Positions 8,871 to 16,307 of a DNA stretch of 37,499 nucleotides are shown piece after piece. Numbering within the stretch: position 1 is the stretch's first letter; each line of letters starts with the position of its first letter. The notes beneath the pieces are model-generated. The model had not been told where the DNA came from, made no database searches, and saw only the letters and a program-made list of their open reading frames with translations. Location: contig JAIYDW010000142.1 in NCBI GenBank assembly GCA_027487315.1, positions 1-37,499 on the forward strand, in the 5' to 3' direction. This DNA is from Verrucomicrobiaceae bacterium. GTDB taxonomy: Bacteria; Verrucomicrobiota; Verrucomicrobiia; Verrucomicrobiales; Verrucomicrobiaceae. A program made the translations under genes and the position numbers.

Positions 8871-8872
8871 CA
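8867..8872 (+). promoter_or_regulatory. TTGACA junction motif at -19 of the protease gene
   Basis: TTGACA overlaps the portal stop codon (TGA) and is separated by 13 bases from ATG 8886. Confidence 0.4.
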
Positions 8873-8885
8873 GGGGTCCGCTTTC

Positions 8886-9983
8886 ATGCGGCAGAATTGG
8901 TTCAAGATCACTAATCAAGCGGGAGTCGGAGAGATTTCGATTCGGGGCATCGTGGGAATTTCCAACAAGTCCGGCGAGGATTGGTTTGGGAGTTACGAGG
9001 GCGAAGGTGGGACGGTGCGGGAGTTTGAGGAGGAGCTGCGGGCGCTGGATGGGGTGTCGGTGATCAATCTCTACATTTCGAGCGAGGGTGGGTATGTGGC
9101 GGCGGGGTTGGCGATTCACGATATGCTGGCGAGGCATTCGGCGCGGGTGGTGGCTCACATTGATGGTTATGCGTTTTCCATTGCGACGGTGATTGCGATG
9201 GCGGCGGATGAGATTCGGATGCCTTCGAATGCGCTGCTGATGATTCACAATGCGGCGGGGCCGGCGTATGGGGATTACCGGGTGATGGAGCAGGCGGTGG
9301 CGAGTTTGAAGGCGCACAATCAGGCAATCATCCGGGCCTACACGGGCAAGAGCGGGCAGACGGCAGATGTGCTTCAGCCTTTGATGGATGCGACGACGTA
9401 TCTGGACGGTGCGGCGGCGAAGGCGCTGGGGTTGGCGGATGTGGTGACGGATGAGGTGGCGCTGTCTGCGTGTGTGATCGATCCGCGCATGGTGGCGTGT
9501 CTGAACATGGAGCGTGTGCCGGAGAAGTATCGGGGGCGCTTTGACATCCTTTCGAATTCGACGGCTTCAGTTGAGCCGACAATCACCAATTCAAATATCA
9601 TGGATACCCAAACTCCCCCGTCGGCACCTACGCAGCAAGCTGCGGCGGTGGAAATCAATTTGCAAGATGAGGCGACTCGCCAGGCTCTTGTGACTGCGCT
9701 TCAACCGGTGATCGCTGAGGCTGTGAATGCGGCGACGGCTTCTCTTTTGGAGCGGCTGGCTGCGGCTGAGGGTGCGGTGGCTGCGGCTGCTACTGAGGTG
9801 GCGAATCTGCGGACGGCGGCTGGGAATGGGATGCTGAGTGCGGCGGCTTCTGGGACGGCTACGGCTGCGGCGGTGGTTTCGGCTAACGGGAACAAGAACG
9901 AGAAAACTCGGGATGAGTTCGCGGCGCTTTCTCCTCGTGAGAAGTCGGAGTTTATCAAGGCAAAGGGTAAACTGATCGACTGA
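8886..9983 (+). CDS. ClpP-type head maturation protease with C-terminal scaffold region
   Basis: This would cleave scaffold and coat precursors during prohead maturation (365 residues). Residues 1-195 form a ClpP/crotonase-like domain with a probable triad of S98 (GYAFSIAT), H121 (LLMIHNAAG) and D168 or D174 (MDATTYLDG). After residue 235 the protein becomes Ala-rich and helical, with a coiled-coil-like stretch. This is the layout of lambda gpC, where the C-terminal third is also made separately as scaffold Nu3. Codon use changes at the nested start (9600) from G-rich to more balanced, like the coat gene. Confidence 0.85.
   Translation: MRQNWFKITNQAGVGEISIRGIVGISNKSGEDWFGSYEGEGGTVREFEEELRALDGVSVINLYISSEGGYVAAGLAIHDMLARHSARVVAHIDGYAFSIATVIAMAADEIRMPSNALLMIHNAAGPAYGDYRVMEQAVASLKAHNQAIIRAYTGKSGQTADVLQPLMDATTYLDGAAAKALGLADVVTDEVALSACVIDPRMVACLNMERVPEKYRGRFDILSNSTASVEPTITNSNIMDTQTPPSAPTQQAAAVEINLQDEATRQALVTALQPVIAEAVNAATASLLERLAAAEGAVAAAATEVANLRTAAGNGMLSAAASGTATAAAVVSANGNKNEKTRDEFAALSPREKSEFIKAKGKLID
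9600..9983 (+). CDS. Nested scaffold protein from an internal start (Nu3-like, predicted)
   Basis: An in-frame ATG at 9600 within the protease gene follows a locally AT-rich stretch and would give 127 residues: a Pro/Gln-rich start, an Ala-rich helix with LLERLAAAEGAVAAAA, and a Lys-rich end (KSEFIKAKGKLID). Lambda makes its scaffold Nu3 in exactly this way, from an internal start of gene C. The shift in codon use at this point fits separate, higher expression. The internal start is inferred; it has no clear Shine-Dalgarno sequence, but few genes here do. Confidence 0.55.
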   Translation: MDTQTPPSAPTQQAAAVEINLQDEATRQALVTALQPVIAEAVNAATASLLERLAAAEGAVAAAATEVANLRTAAGNGMLSAAASGTATAAAVVSANGNKNEKTRDEFAALSPREKSEFIKAKGKLID

Positions 9984-10027
9984 TTTTTGACAACCTAAAC
10001 TGACTGATTCCTAACTCGAAAAAAAAT

Positions 10028-11341
10028 ATGAAACTGTTTCAAGCGTTCCTTACTTTGTTGGTGGTGGCTGTTGTCGCTGTGTTTGCTGTGACTGGAAAAT
10101 TCTCTGAGGCGTTTGCTTTGGCGGCGGTTTCGGCTGCGGTGCTTTCCGGGTTTTCCGGTGTGCTGCCTGCTGGGGCTTTCGGTGTGAATACGCTGACGGG
10201 GTTGATTCCGGATTTCTACGCGGCGCTTGATGTGGTGTCGCGTGAGTTGACTGGCTTTTTGCCTGCGGCTCAAAGGGATGCTTCGGCGGATCGGTGTTCT
10301 TTGAATGCTACGATGCGATCCTTTGTGACGCCTTCCAATACGGCGGTGGGGAACATTACGCCTGCGATGACGATTCCGGCGACTGCGGCGCAAACGATCG
10401 GTAACGTGCCGTTCACGATTCAGAAGTCCCGCTTTGCGCCTTTTTCCTGGACTGGTGAGGAGCAGCGTGGGGTGGATACCGGGGTTGGGTATTTGACGAT
10501 TCAGCAAGATCAGATTGCGCAGGCGATTCGTTCTTTGGTGAATGAGATGGAAGCGGATTTGGCTTCGGCGGCGGCTTTGGGTTCTTCCCGTGCTTTCGGC
10601 GCTACGGCTGGCACGGCTCCTGTTTTGGCTGACTTTGCTAATGCGCAAAAAATCCTAGATGATAATGGTGCACCTTTGAGTGATCGTCATTGCATCATCG
10701 ACACGACTGCGGCGGTGGCTTTGTCTGGAACTGCAAACTTGTTCCGCGTTAATGAAGCCGGTGATGATACTCTGATTCGTCAAGGCATTCTTGGCAATCT
10801 TTACGGGTTCGATATTCGCAAGTCCGCTCAAGTGGCGCGGCCTACGGCTGGCAGCATGGCAAGTGCGACTTCGACAAATGCGGCTTTCACAGTCGGGCAG
10901 ACGGTGATTCCTTTGGCTGCGGCTGGGACGGGTGTGGTGGCTGCTGGTGACATCATTAGCTTTGCCAATGATCCGAATCGCTATGTGGTGGCGGCGGTGA
11001 GCTTTGCGGGTGCAAACCCTGCTGTGGGTGACACGATCACGCTGGCGGCTCCTGGTTTGCGTGTGGCACAGTCTGCTGCGACTCGTGCGATCACGGTGCT
11101 GGCGACTTCGACTCGCAACATTGCCATGACTCGCAATGCGCTGCTGGTGGGCACTCGTTTGCCTGCGCTGCCTGCTGAGGGTGATATGGCGATTGATCGC
11201 ACGGTGGAAGTGGATCCTCGCACGGGGATTGCTTTCGAGTTGGCGGTTTACCCTGGTTTCCGCATGGTCACTTACCACATTTCTGCGGCCTGGGGTGTGC
11301 GGGTGATGAAGCCGGAGCACATTGCGACGATCATCGGTTAA
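10028..11341 (+). CDS. Major capsid protein, P22 coat-like fold with an unusual hydrophobic N-terminus
   Basis: The main shell protein (437 residues). From about residue 53, NTLTGLIPDFYAALDVVSRELTG and the following regions resemble the P22 gp5 family: an N-arm, then SFVTPSNTAVGNITPAM, then a helical spine with EMEADLASAAALG. A beta-rich insertion at residues about 276-362 corresponds in place to the P22 I-domain. The C-terminus TYHISAAWGVRVMKPEHIATIIG is typical. Residues 4-22 and 29-48 are two very hydrophobic stretches, not expected in a coat protein. Codon use is less G-biased than in neighbours, as for a highly expressed gene. The leader is A-rich (aaaaaaaat), and a strong terminator follows. 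Confidence 0.85.
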   Translation: MKLFQAFLTLLVVAVVAVFAVTGKFSEAFALAAVSAAVLSGFSGVLPAGAFGVNTLTGLIPDFYAALDVVSRELTGFLPAAQRDASADRCSLNATMRSFVTPSNTAVGNITPAMTIPATAAQTIGNVPFTIQKSRFAPFSWTGEEQRGVDTGVGYLTIQQDQIAQAIRSLVNEMEADLASAAALGSSRAFGATAGTAPVLADFANAQKILDDNGAPLSDRHCIIDTTAAVALSGTANLFRVNEAGDDTLIRQGILGNLYGFDIRKSAQVARPTAGSMASATSTNAAFTVGQTVIPLAAAGTGVVAAGDIISFANDPNRYVVAAVSFAGANPAVGDTITLAAPGLRVAQSAATRAITVLATSTRNIAMTRNALLVGTRLPALPAEGDMAIDRTVEVDPRTGIAFELAVYPGFRMVTYHISAAWGVRVMKPEHIATIIG

Positions 11342-11373
11342 AAGTTTCTGCGGTGTCCTCCGCTGAAAAATAG

Positions 11374-11416
11374 AAAACCCTCGTGCGGTTCTGGTTGTCC
11401 GCGCGGGGGTTTTTTG
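11374..11416 (+). terminator. Rho-independent terminator after the coat gene
   Basis: A 13-bp stem (11376-11388 with 11399-11411, two G-U pairs, 10-nt loop) is followed by a run of T. It would stop or attenuate transcription after the coat gene, separating head from tail expression. Confidence 0.88.
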
Positions 11417-11420
11417 TGTT

Positions 11421-11441
11421 TTGACATGGTGGGCGTGGCAT
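11421..11441 (+). promoter_or_regulatory. TTGACA-N9-TGGCAT motif before the first tail-side gene
   Basis: TTGACA is directly downstream of the terminator, with TGGCAT nine bases later. The same TTGACA-N9-TGGCAT occurs at 25801 and 26827. The ATG of the next gene is at -19 spacing and overlaps the second box. A normal -35/-10 pair would need about 17 bases between the boxes, so this is not a standard sigma-70 promoter. Confidence 0.45.
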
Positions 11442-11718
11442 GGATCCGGTGATTGTTGAGACGACTGTGCCAGCCTCTGCGGATTGCGGGGTGCGGTCGT
11501 TTCGGGTGATGTGGGAGGGGCTGAGTGGGGAGGCTGAGACGGCGGTGGATGTGCAGGTGTGCGGGCTGGAAAGTCGGGATTTGACGGGGGAAGCGGTGGA
11601 GATGCTGGAGATCAAGGAGCGGGTGCCGACGAATCAGGAGGTGGGGAAGGCTTTGGTGAATTTGGGGGTGGCGCTTTTGAATCAGGTGGGGGTGCAGTTT
11701 TGTAATCCGGACGATTGA
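11440..11718 (+). CDS. Small phage structural or connector protein, unrecognised
   Basis: A 92-residue protein, acidic, with a beta-rich N-terminal half (VIVETTVPASADCGVRSFRVMW) and a helical C-terminal half (NQEVGKALVNLGVALLNQVG). It is the first gene after the coat terminator, where head-tail connector or decoration proteins usually lie. No specific family is recognised. Confidence 0.6.
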   Translation: MDPVIVETTVPASADCGVRSFRVMWEGLSGEAETAVDVQVCGLESRDLTGEAVEMLEIKERVPTNQEVGKALVNLGVALLNQVGVQFCNPDD

Positions 11719-11725
11719 TTTTTTT

Positions 11726-12079
11726 ATGGCGACTTCTGTAACAGCTAAGACTTTGAAGGCGGCGCATGTGGACCGGGTGAGGGGGCATGCGGGGGTGCGG
11801 AGTCAGGTGGTGGTGGTGGATGGGGTGCGGGTGGTGGGGGCGGTGGTGCATTTGGGGGGATTGCAGCGGCAGCAGGAGGGTGATGGGTCTGGGTTTGTGA
11901 CGGTGCAGCCTTTGAAGCTGGAGATTTTGAAGTCGATCCTGCCGACGGCGCCGGTGGTGCGTGGGGTGGTGGAGGTGGGGGCGCTGCGTTTTGAGGTGGC
12001 TGAGGTGGCGGGTTTTTCGGTGGGGGATGTGGCTTGGGTGGTGAGCTGTGTGCGGGTGGTGCCGTCTTCTGCGGTATGA
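11726..12079 (+). CDS. Phage head-tail region protein, unrecognised
   Basis: 117 residues, rich in Val and Gly, probably all-beta. The start is preceded by gattgattttttt, the T-rich leader typical of this element. Its stop overlaps the next start (ATGA at 12076). The position between coat and tail tube suggests a connector or stopper, but no motif proves it. Confidence 0.6.
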   Translation: MATSVTAKTLKAAHVDRVRGHAGVRSQVVVVDGVRVVGAVVHLGGLQRQQEGDGSGFVTVQPLKLEILKSILPTAPVVRGVVEVGALRFEVAEVAGFSVGDVAWVVSCVRVVPSSAV

Positions 12080-12858
12080 TCACGATCAAGGCGGATCTGC
12101 GGCCGTTGGTGCGGGATTTGAAGAAGTTTCGCGGGGAGTTTGAGCGGACGATTAAGGAGGTGGTGGAGACGGAGGCGCGGGGGTTTGTGAAGGATGCGGT
12201 GGAATCGACTCCGCCATTCCATGCGAAAGTGCATGCGCGGGGGAAGCAGTCGGTGGCGAGGTTTCAGACGGTGACGGGGAATGTGGCGAAGAAGGCGGGG
12301 GAGCGGAAGATCGAGGCGGATATGGATGCCATTTTTCAAGGGGTGAAGCTGCGGGGAAAGCGGACAATTACGAAGGTGTTTGGGAAGCCGATGAAGCGGA
12401 AGGTGGTGGTGACGACGGTGGAGAAACATCCGGATTTGGGGGCGGTGTATGATCAGCGGTTGAAGCGGCGGTTTGATAAGGGTGCGAAGCGGATTTCGCG
12501 GGGGCAAAAGGCGGCGTTTTATGTTTCGAGTGTGAAGCTGGCGGCTTTGAAGTCAGAAAGGAAGAAGCGGGTGGGGAAGCTGGTGGCGGGGTGGGCGCCG
12601 GCGGCGGCGCGGCTGAAGGTGAAGCTGCCGGCGTGGGTGACGCGGCATGCGGCGCGGGGGTCGGTGGTGCTGCGGGTGACTCGGGGGGGCTATACGGTGA
12701 CGATTTCGAATCGGGTGCCGTTTGCGGATCGGGTGAATTTGCAGGCGATTGCGGACAGGGTGCTGGCGGGGCGGAGTCGGAAGCTGGAGGCGCGGTTGCC
12801 GTTTGTGCTGAAGGGGGCGCTGAAGCGGGCGCGGTTGGAGTCGATGGGGGTTTTATGA
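12076..12858 (+). CDS. Basic phage connector/tail protein (HK97 gp10-like position)
   Basis: 260 residues from ATG 12076, which overlaps the previous stop. The protein is strongly basic (many Lys and Arg throughout). The N-terminal helix, with LRDLKKFRGEFERTIK-like heptads, and the length would fit a minor tail or head-tail adaptor of the gp10 type, but I do not recognise it with confidence. A GTG at 12034 would give 14 extra residues; the ATG coupled to the previous stop is preferred. Confidence 0.6.
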   Translation: MITIKADLRPLVRDLKKFRGEFERTIKEVVETEARGFVKDAVESTPPFHAKVHARGKQSVARFQTVTGNVAKKAGERKIEADMDAIFQGVKLRGKRTITKVFGKPMKRKVVVTTVEKHPDLGAVYDQRLKRRFDKGAKRISRGQKAAFYVSSVKLAALKSERKKRVGKLVAGWAPAAARLKVKLPAWVTRHAARGSVVLRVTRGGYTVTISNRVPFADRVNLQAIADRVLAGRSRKLEARLPFVLKGALKRARLESMGVL

Positions 12859-12876
12859 CATGGGGGTTTTGGAGTT

Positions 12877-13326
12877 ATGATTGAGACTTTGGAGAATACT
12901 TTGGCGGGGTTGGTGGCGCGGTATTTGGATACGGCGGAGAGTGTGGCGGCTGGGGTGCCGGAGATTCCGATTCTGGTGGCGGATGCGGGGCAGGAGAAGG
13001 CGCTGCCGTGCCTGGTGGTGGAGGGGGAGGTGCGGGAGGCTACGAGTGCCAGGCGGGCGGTGGTGGTGACGATGCATTTGCACGGGCGTCTTGGGACGGC
13101 TGAGGGGCAGACGACGCGGGTGGTGGCGGCGGGGTGGATGCGGGCGTGTGAGGCGCGGCTGAGGGATGATGAGGCGTGGTATGAGTGGCTGGCGGATGAG
13201 GAGGAGGAGGTGCGGACGGGGTATCGGATTCTGCATCGGATGATTGTGCCGGCGGAGCCGATCGAGCGGGATCAGGCGGGGGATGTGGTGATGCGTTTGG
13301 CGATGGGTTTTGTGTGCTGGGTTTGA
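12877..13326 (+). CDS. Tail terminator-like protein (gpU position)
   Basis: 149 residues. An N-terminal helix (MIETLENTLAGLVARYLD) is followed by a strand-rich core with LPCLVVEGEV and VVVTMHLHG, the usual arrangement of tail terminator or completion proteins, which cap the tail tube at the head end. It lies just upstream of the tube-like gene. The functional call is from fold impression and position only. Confidence 0.5.
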   Translation: MIETLENTLAGLVARYLDTAESVAAGVPEIPILVADAGQEKALPCLVVEGEVREATSARRAVVVTMHLHGRLGTAEGQTTRVVAAGWMRACEARLRDDEAWYEWLADEEEEVRTGYRILHRMIVPAEPIERDQAGDVVMRLAMGFVCWV

Positions 13327-13359
13327 CATGCGCGAGTGAGGGAATCCCCCCTTTTTTTT

Positions 13360-13779
13360 ATGCCTGTTGATCCCATTATTGAATACGGTTTGGCTCCTTC
13401 TTTTGGTCTTGTGAATGAGACGGGGGTGCTGGTGAAGTCGGTGACGTTTACGCCGGAGCGGGATGTGGTGACGCGGAAGGGTTCGAATCGTGCGGTGAAT
13501 TATGAGCGGCATGAGGATCCGCGGCTGGGTATTTCGTTCACGGGGGAGATCATTCCGGCGACTTCGGGTGGGGCGGCTGAGGGTTTGGCGCAGGCGCATC
13601 CTGGGGCGAGTGTGGATTTGGCGAATGCGGCGGATGGGGATAATATTCACGGGTTCGACATTCATGGTGATAATTTGACGGTGGTGCTGAATCCGACTCG
13701 GGAACTTTCGGATAGTGAGGCGCCTTCGGTGACGATTCCGGCGATGTATCGGCCTTTTGTTTCGGGGACGGCGATTTGA
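13360..13779 (+). CDS. Tail tube-like protein
   Basis: 139 residues from ATG 13360, directly after a run of eight T. A longer reading from GTG 13336 is less likely. The protein is beta-rich, with VKSVTFTPERDVVTRKG and SVTIPAMYRPFV, and contains ERHEDPRLGISFTGEII, a pattern seen in tube subunits that build the flexible siphovirus tail. A TTGACA motif at 13323 overlaps the previous stop. Confidence 0.5.
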   Translation: MPVDPIIEYGLAPSFGLVNETGVLVKSVTFTPERDVVTRKGSNRAVNYERHEDPRLGISFTGEIIPATSGGAAEGLAQAHPGASVDLANAADGDNIHGFDIHGDNLTVVLNPTRELSDSEAPSVTIPAMYRPFVSGTAI

Positions 13780-13824
13780 TGAGGAGCGGCTGAGCCGCTG
13801 GTTGGGTTTACTTTTTTCTATCTT

Positions 13825-14586
13825 ATGGCTGAGAAGATCAGTGGTTGGAGCACTTCGAATACACGGCTGGCAAGTGCGTTTGCTGCGCTGGGGTTTGGGG
13901 TTTCGACGCGGATGACGGAGGTGCTGGAGCGGGGGGTGACGAAAGCGCGGTTTTTCATTGAGGAGATGTCGGCGAGGAATGGGATGCGGCGAGATTTGCT
14001 GCGGGCGGGATGGGAGAATGGGGGGCTGGCGAAGGCGGATGCGATGCATCCTTTGTTGATTTCGATGGCGGCGATTGAGAATTATGAGGCGCTGCTGGAT
14101 ATGCAGGCGGTGGGGAGTCGGTGGGTGCTGGTGATGGGTGCGGGTGGGTGGGTGTATAAGCGGGGTGAGGAGGATTCGCGGTTGCGGCTGTGTGGGGAGT
14201 TGATTCGGACGGGGGATTTGCCGCTGGCGGCGGCGCTGGGGGTGATCGGGCTGCCGGTGGTGGATATTCAGGGGGAGCCGGGGGCGCGGCGGTATGTGCT
14301 GCCGGCGTCGCGGGTGGAGGCTGGGGTGCTGAAGGCGGGGGAGCTGATTAAGCGGGAGGTGCCTGGGAAGTGGGATCTGGCACTGGAAAAGTCGATGCCG
14401 GGGCATCCGCTGTGCGTGGGGTATCAGGCGACGTTTTCTCATGCGGCGCTGGTGGCGCACATGAAGCGGCATTTTAAGGCGGTGGTGCTGCGGGCGCCGG
14501 GGAGCCAGCGGCGGGCGATGGTGGGTGAGGGGGCGACGGGGCGGGTGATGGATCAAGTGAGGAAGCATTTTCAGATTCCGGGATAA
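13825..14586 (+). CDS. Tail-region protein, unrecognised
   Basis: 253 residues, mixed alpha/beta, preceded by a T-rich leader. It starts with MAEKISGWSTSNTRLASAFAALGFG and contains a possible Rossmann-like segment (RWVLVMGAGGWVYKRGEE), which may be coincidental. It sits between the tube-like gene and the chaperone pair. No family is recognised, so no function is assigned. Confidence 0.65.
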   Translation: MAEKISGWSTSNTRLASAFAALGFGVSTRMTEVLERGVTKARFFIEEMSARNGMRRDLLRAGWENGGLAKADAMHPLLISMAAIENYEALLDMQAVGSRWVLVMGAGGWVYKRGEEDSRLRLCGELIRTGDLPLAAALGVIGLPVVDIQGEPGARRYVLPASRVEAGVLKAGELIKREVPGKWDLALEKSMPGHPLCVGYQATFSHAALVAHMKRHFKAVVLRAPGSQRRAMVGEGATGRVMDQVRKHFQIPG

Positions 14587-14604
14587 ACGACTGATTTTTT
14601 TTCT

Positions 14605-15072
14605 ATGAGTGAGATAACAACGATTATTGATGATGATGTGGAGGGGCTGGCGATCGAGGCGGCGGCGGAGGTGGAGCGGAAGGCGGCGGCTTTTGGGGTG
14701 CTGGCTTGGCAGGGGGTGGCGCTGGAGCCGTTTTCGTTTTCGCGTGAGATGATGTATCACACGATGACGGCGGTGGCGGGGCTGGCGCCGATGCGGGTGA
14801 TTGCGAAGGGTCCGCAGGGGTTTTTAGCGCATGCGGTGTTTATTCTGTGGCTGTGCCGGACGAAGGGGGAGGCGCTGGAGGCGATGCGGCATGATGCGCG
14901 GGGGATGGTGGCGGCGGCGGAGTCTTGGGGGGCGGTGCATATCGGATCCAATTTGCAGACGGAGGCGATGGATTTGGCGGTGGATATTTTGAGGCAAGCT
15001 GAGAAGACGCGGGCGGTGCATGCGCCGAGGTCAGGTGGTGGAGGCGACTCGGGAAACTTGCACGGCCTTTGA
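14605..15072 (+). CDS. Tail assembly chaperone, gpG-like
   Basis: 155 residues, mainly helical, preceded by a run of T ending in ctATG. It lies just upstream of the tape measure region, where the G protein of siphophages is encoded. Near its end is the heptamer G GGA AAC (15051-15057), in the phase required for -1 frameshifting. The overlapping downstream ORF (15069-15287) is in the -1 frame. The protein would coat the tape measure during tail assembly. Confidence 0.72.
   Translation: MSEITTIIDDDVEGLAIEAAAEVERKAAAFGVLAWQGVALEPFSFSREMMYHTMTAVAGLAPMRVIAKGPQGFLAHAVFILWLCRTKGEALEAMRHDARGMVAAAESWGAVHIGSNLQTEAMDLAVDILRQAEKTRAVHAPRSGGGGDSGNLHGL
15051..15057 (+). promoter_or_regulatory. Slippery site G GGA AAC for -1 frameshifting
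   Basis: The heptamer fits X XXY YYZ and is in phase with the upstream gene (codons GGA AAC). Lambda uses G GGA AAG at the same functional place in G/T. After slipping, reading continues without a stop into the 15069-15287 frame. Confidence 0.75.
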
Positions 15073-15287
15073 CGGAAGCGGCGTATTTGGTGCTTCTTTC
15101 AAGGGCCGTTCCGGGTTTGACTTTTTTTCAGATGCGATGGGAGATTTCTTTGGCGATGGGGTGGGCGTTGATCCATGCGGCGCGGATCGAGGACGGTCAT
15201 GCGATGGTGTGGGAGGATCGGCGGTTGTCGAGGAGGGGGCGGTGGTGGGAGCGGGTTATGAGGCGGTTTGGAGGGGAGTCGCAATGA
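15069..15287 (+). CDS. T-like extension of the chaperone, expressed by -1 frameshift
   Basis: A 72-codon frame with a TTG as possible own start (TTGA overlap with the upstream stop). It is more likely read as the C-terminal part of a frameshift fusion: 151 residues of the upstream gene plus 76 residues gives about 227 (lambda gpGT is 277). Its content (LTFFQMRWEISLAMGWALIHAARIED) is helical, as expected for the T domain that recruits the tape measure to the tube. Its stop overlaps the next ATG at 15284. Confidence 0.65.
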   Translation: MTEAAYLVLLSRAVPGLTFFQMRWEISLAMGWALIHAARIEDGHAMVWEDRRLSRRGRWWERVMRRFGGESQ

Positions 15288-15439
15288 CGCGGGAGCGGAG
15301 TCGGAGGCTTTTGGATCAGATTTCGGTGGGGGAGCGGTTTATGCTGATGTTTGGGCGTGGGGAGTTGAAGCGGGATCCTTTGCGGGTGGTGTGGAAAGGG
15401 AACGCCTCGGATCAGGCGACGGCGAGGAAACCGCTATGA
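15284..15439 (+). CDS. Small phage tail ORF, interrupted by the cassette array
   Basis: 51 residues as it stands, overlapping the previous stop (ATG 15284). The first 38 residues (MTRERSRRLLDQ...RVVWK) have phage-type G-rich codons. The last dozen or so (NASDQATARKPL) are read from cassette-type sequence. If everything between 15399 and 17056 is removed, the frame continues as KGWGEF-stop (43 residues), and that stop falls inside the TTGACA motif at 17068, as at other phage junctions. The present C-terminus is therefore probably not native. The function is unknown; it lies between the chaperones and the tape measure. Confidence 0.6.
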   Translation: MTRERSRRLLDQISVGERFMLMFGRGELKRDPLRVVWKGNASDQATARKPL

Positions 15440-15490
15440 AAAACGCGACAGATAAGCTTCGAGCCGTTGCCTACATACGATTTGTTCGGC
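15397..15490 (+). repeat. Candidate attC-like site at the left edge of the cassette array
   Basis: AAC at 15401-15403 and GTTCGGC at 15484-15490 flank a 10-bp stem, AGGCGACGGC (15414-15423) with GCCGTTGCCT (15463-15472, one G-U pair). The arms are 10 and 11 bases from AAC and GTT. No cassette gene precedes it, so it may be the remnant of a deleted cassette. The start of the ORF at 15436 lies inside it. Confidence 0.4.
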
Positions 15491-15765
15491 GGCTTTGCTG
15501 TGGGTGGAAAGGGCATAACTGGAAAGTCGGCTACTACGCCGACGAATCGAGTTACGCGACATGTGATCGCTGCGGAGAGCGCCGCGAGCCAGTGCAGCGC
15601 ACTGATGGATGCACGCCGGTATGGGACGCGCCGTCTAATGCCTACAAGTGCAAACACTCTGACAACATGGCAGCGAGAGGATGGGGTGGACTATGTCCCG
15701 CGCATCGCAGTCTGCCGAACGATCAAGGCCATGCGGCGGCGAGCAGTGGCCTGAATCCAACTTGA
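15436..15765 (+). CDS. Cassette 1: small cysteine-rich zinc-ribbon-like protein (DUF1660-like N-terminus)
   Basis: 109 residues. The N-terminal half has CCGWKGHNWKVGYY followed by CDRCGERRE (C21, C22, H27, C43, C46), the spacing of small prophage zinc-ribbon proteins of the DUF1660 type (C..GH.W...C.RCG). C59, C72 and C87 follow. ATG 15436 overlaps the previous stop (ATGA). If the cassette begins after G15484, the start codon lies outside the cassette body in the upstream attC-like site, so the protein would depend on the insertion context. Its end (GLNPT) overlaps the attC palindrome. Function unknown; metal binding is inferred from the cysteines. Confidence 0.6.
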   Translation: MKNATDKLRAVAYIRFVRRLCCGWKGHNWKVGYYADESSYATCDRCGERREPVQRTDGCTPVWDAPSNAYKCKHSDNMAARGWGGLCPAHRSLPNDQGHAAASSGLNPT

Positions 15766-15801
15766 GAGCTTATCGCCGTCGCATGCGCTGCCTTGTTCGA
15801 G
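15714..15801 (+). repeat. attC-like site between cassettes 1 and 2
   Basis: R''-like GCCGAAC (15714-15720) and R'-like GTTCGAG (15795-15801) flank a long imperfect stem: 15727-15742 pairs with 15773-15788, 13 of 16 positions Watson-Crick plus one G-U, loop about 30 nt. Spacers of six bases on both sides match the unpaired central spacers of attC sites. The stop codon of the cassette 1 gene is in the loop. Confidence 0.65.
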
Positions 15802-15834
15802 GGCGGCCGACTCTAACCTAAAACCGTTGAAATC

Positions 15835-16305
15835 ATGATACCGCTGAAAAAAGAAGATGCCGGAGAATGGACATACACGCTCCCCGGAATGGACCCAATC
15901 GCCGCCACGGTGTTCTGGGATGACCGTGGATTCACCGCTGTCCGCGTTGACGATGTGCGGCAACTCCCGGTCCACATGATCGATGAGGCCGTGTGGGAGC
16001 GCGTCGAAATGATGACGTGCGAATGGTGCGGAAAAGAGTTCCCCGCCGATGCTCGCGCATGCGTGGAGGCTGGAATCGACGCGTATCACCCGCCGGAAGA
16101 TGGAGAGGAATGGAAAGGCGAGGAACCCACTCAACTTCCACCAGGCCACTTTGCCGGAACCGATCGTGAGCGGCTGAAAACAGAAATGGGACTTGATGAC
16201 GCACAGCTCGATGAACTGCTCAGCACGGGAAAGGTGGAAGGGCTGGGCGCTATTGTCTGCCTCGAATGCCAAGATGCCGGACTGGAGGCCGCCGAAGCGC
16301 AATGA
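15835..16305 (+). CDS. Cassette 2: hypothetical acidic protein with CxxC pairs
   Basis: 156 residues. Two Cys pairs, CEWCGKEF (about residue 62) and CLECQDAG (about residue 142), could hold one zinc ion across a helical acidic middle rich in Glu and Asp. The N-terminus (WTYTLPGMDPIAATVFWDDRGFTAVRVDDVRQLPV) looks beta-rich. No family is recognised. The gene starts 40 bases after the cassette boundary and stops a few bases before the next R''-like box, so it fills its cassette exactly. No promoter is seen in the 40-base leader, so it probably relies on phage late transcription. Confidence 0.75.
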   Translation: MIPLKKEDAGEWTYTLPGMDPIAATVFWDDRGFTAVRVDDVRQLPVHMIDEAVWERVEMMTCEWCGKEFPADARACVEAGIDAYHPPEDGEEWKGEEPTQLPPGHFAGTDRERLKTEMGLDDAQLDELLSTGKVEGLGAIVCLECQDAGLEAAEAQ

Positions 16306-16307
16306 GT

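Noticed and set aside
13336-13359. Upstream GTG start for the tube-like protein
   Set aside because: It would translate through the T run that acts as a leader before other starts; ATG 13360 fits the usual pattern.
15467-15754. Alternative ORF in another frame of cassette 1
   Set aside because: It lacks the zinc-ribbon pattern; the frame from 15436 has DUF1660-like spacing of Cys and His.
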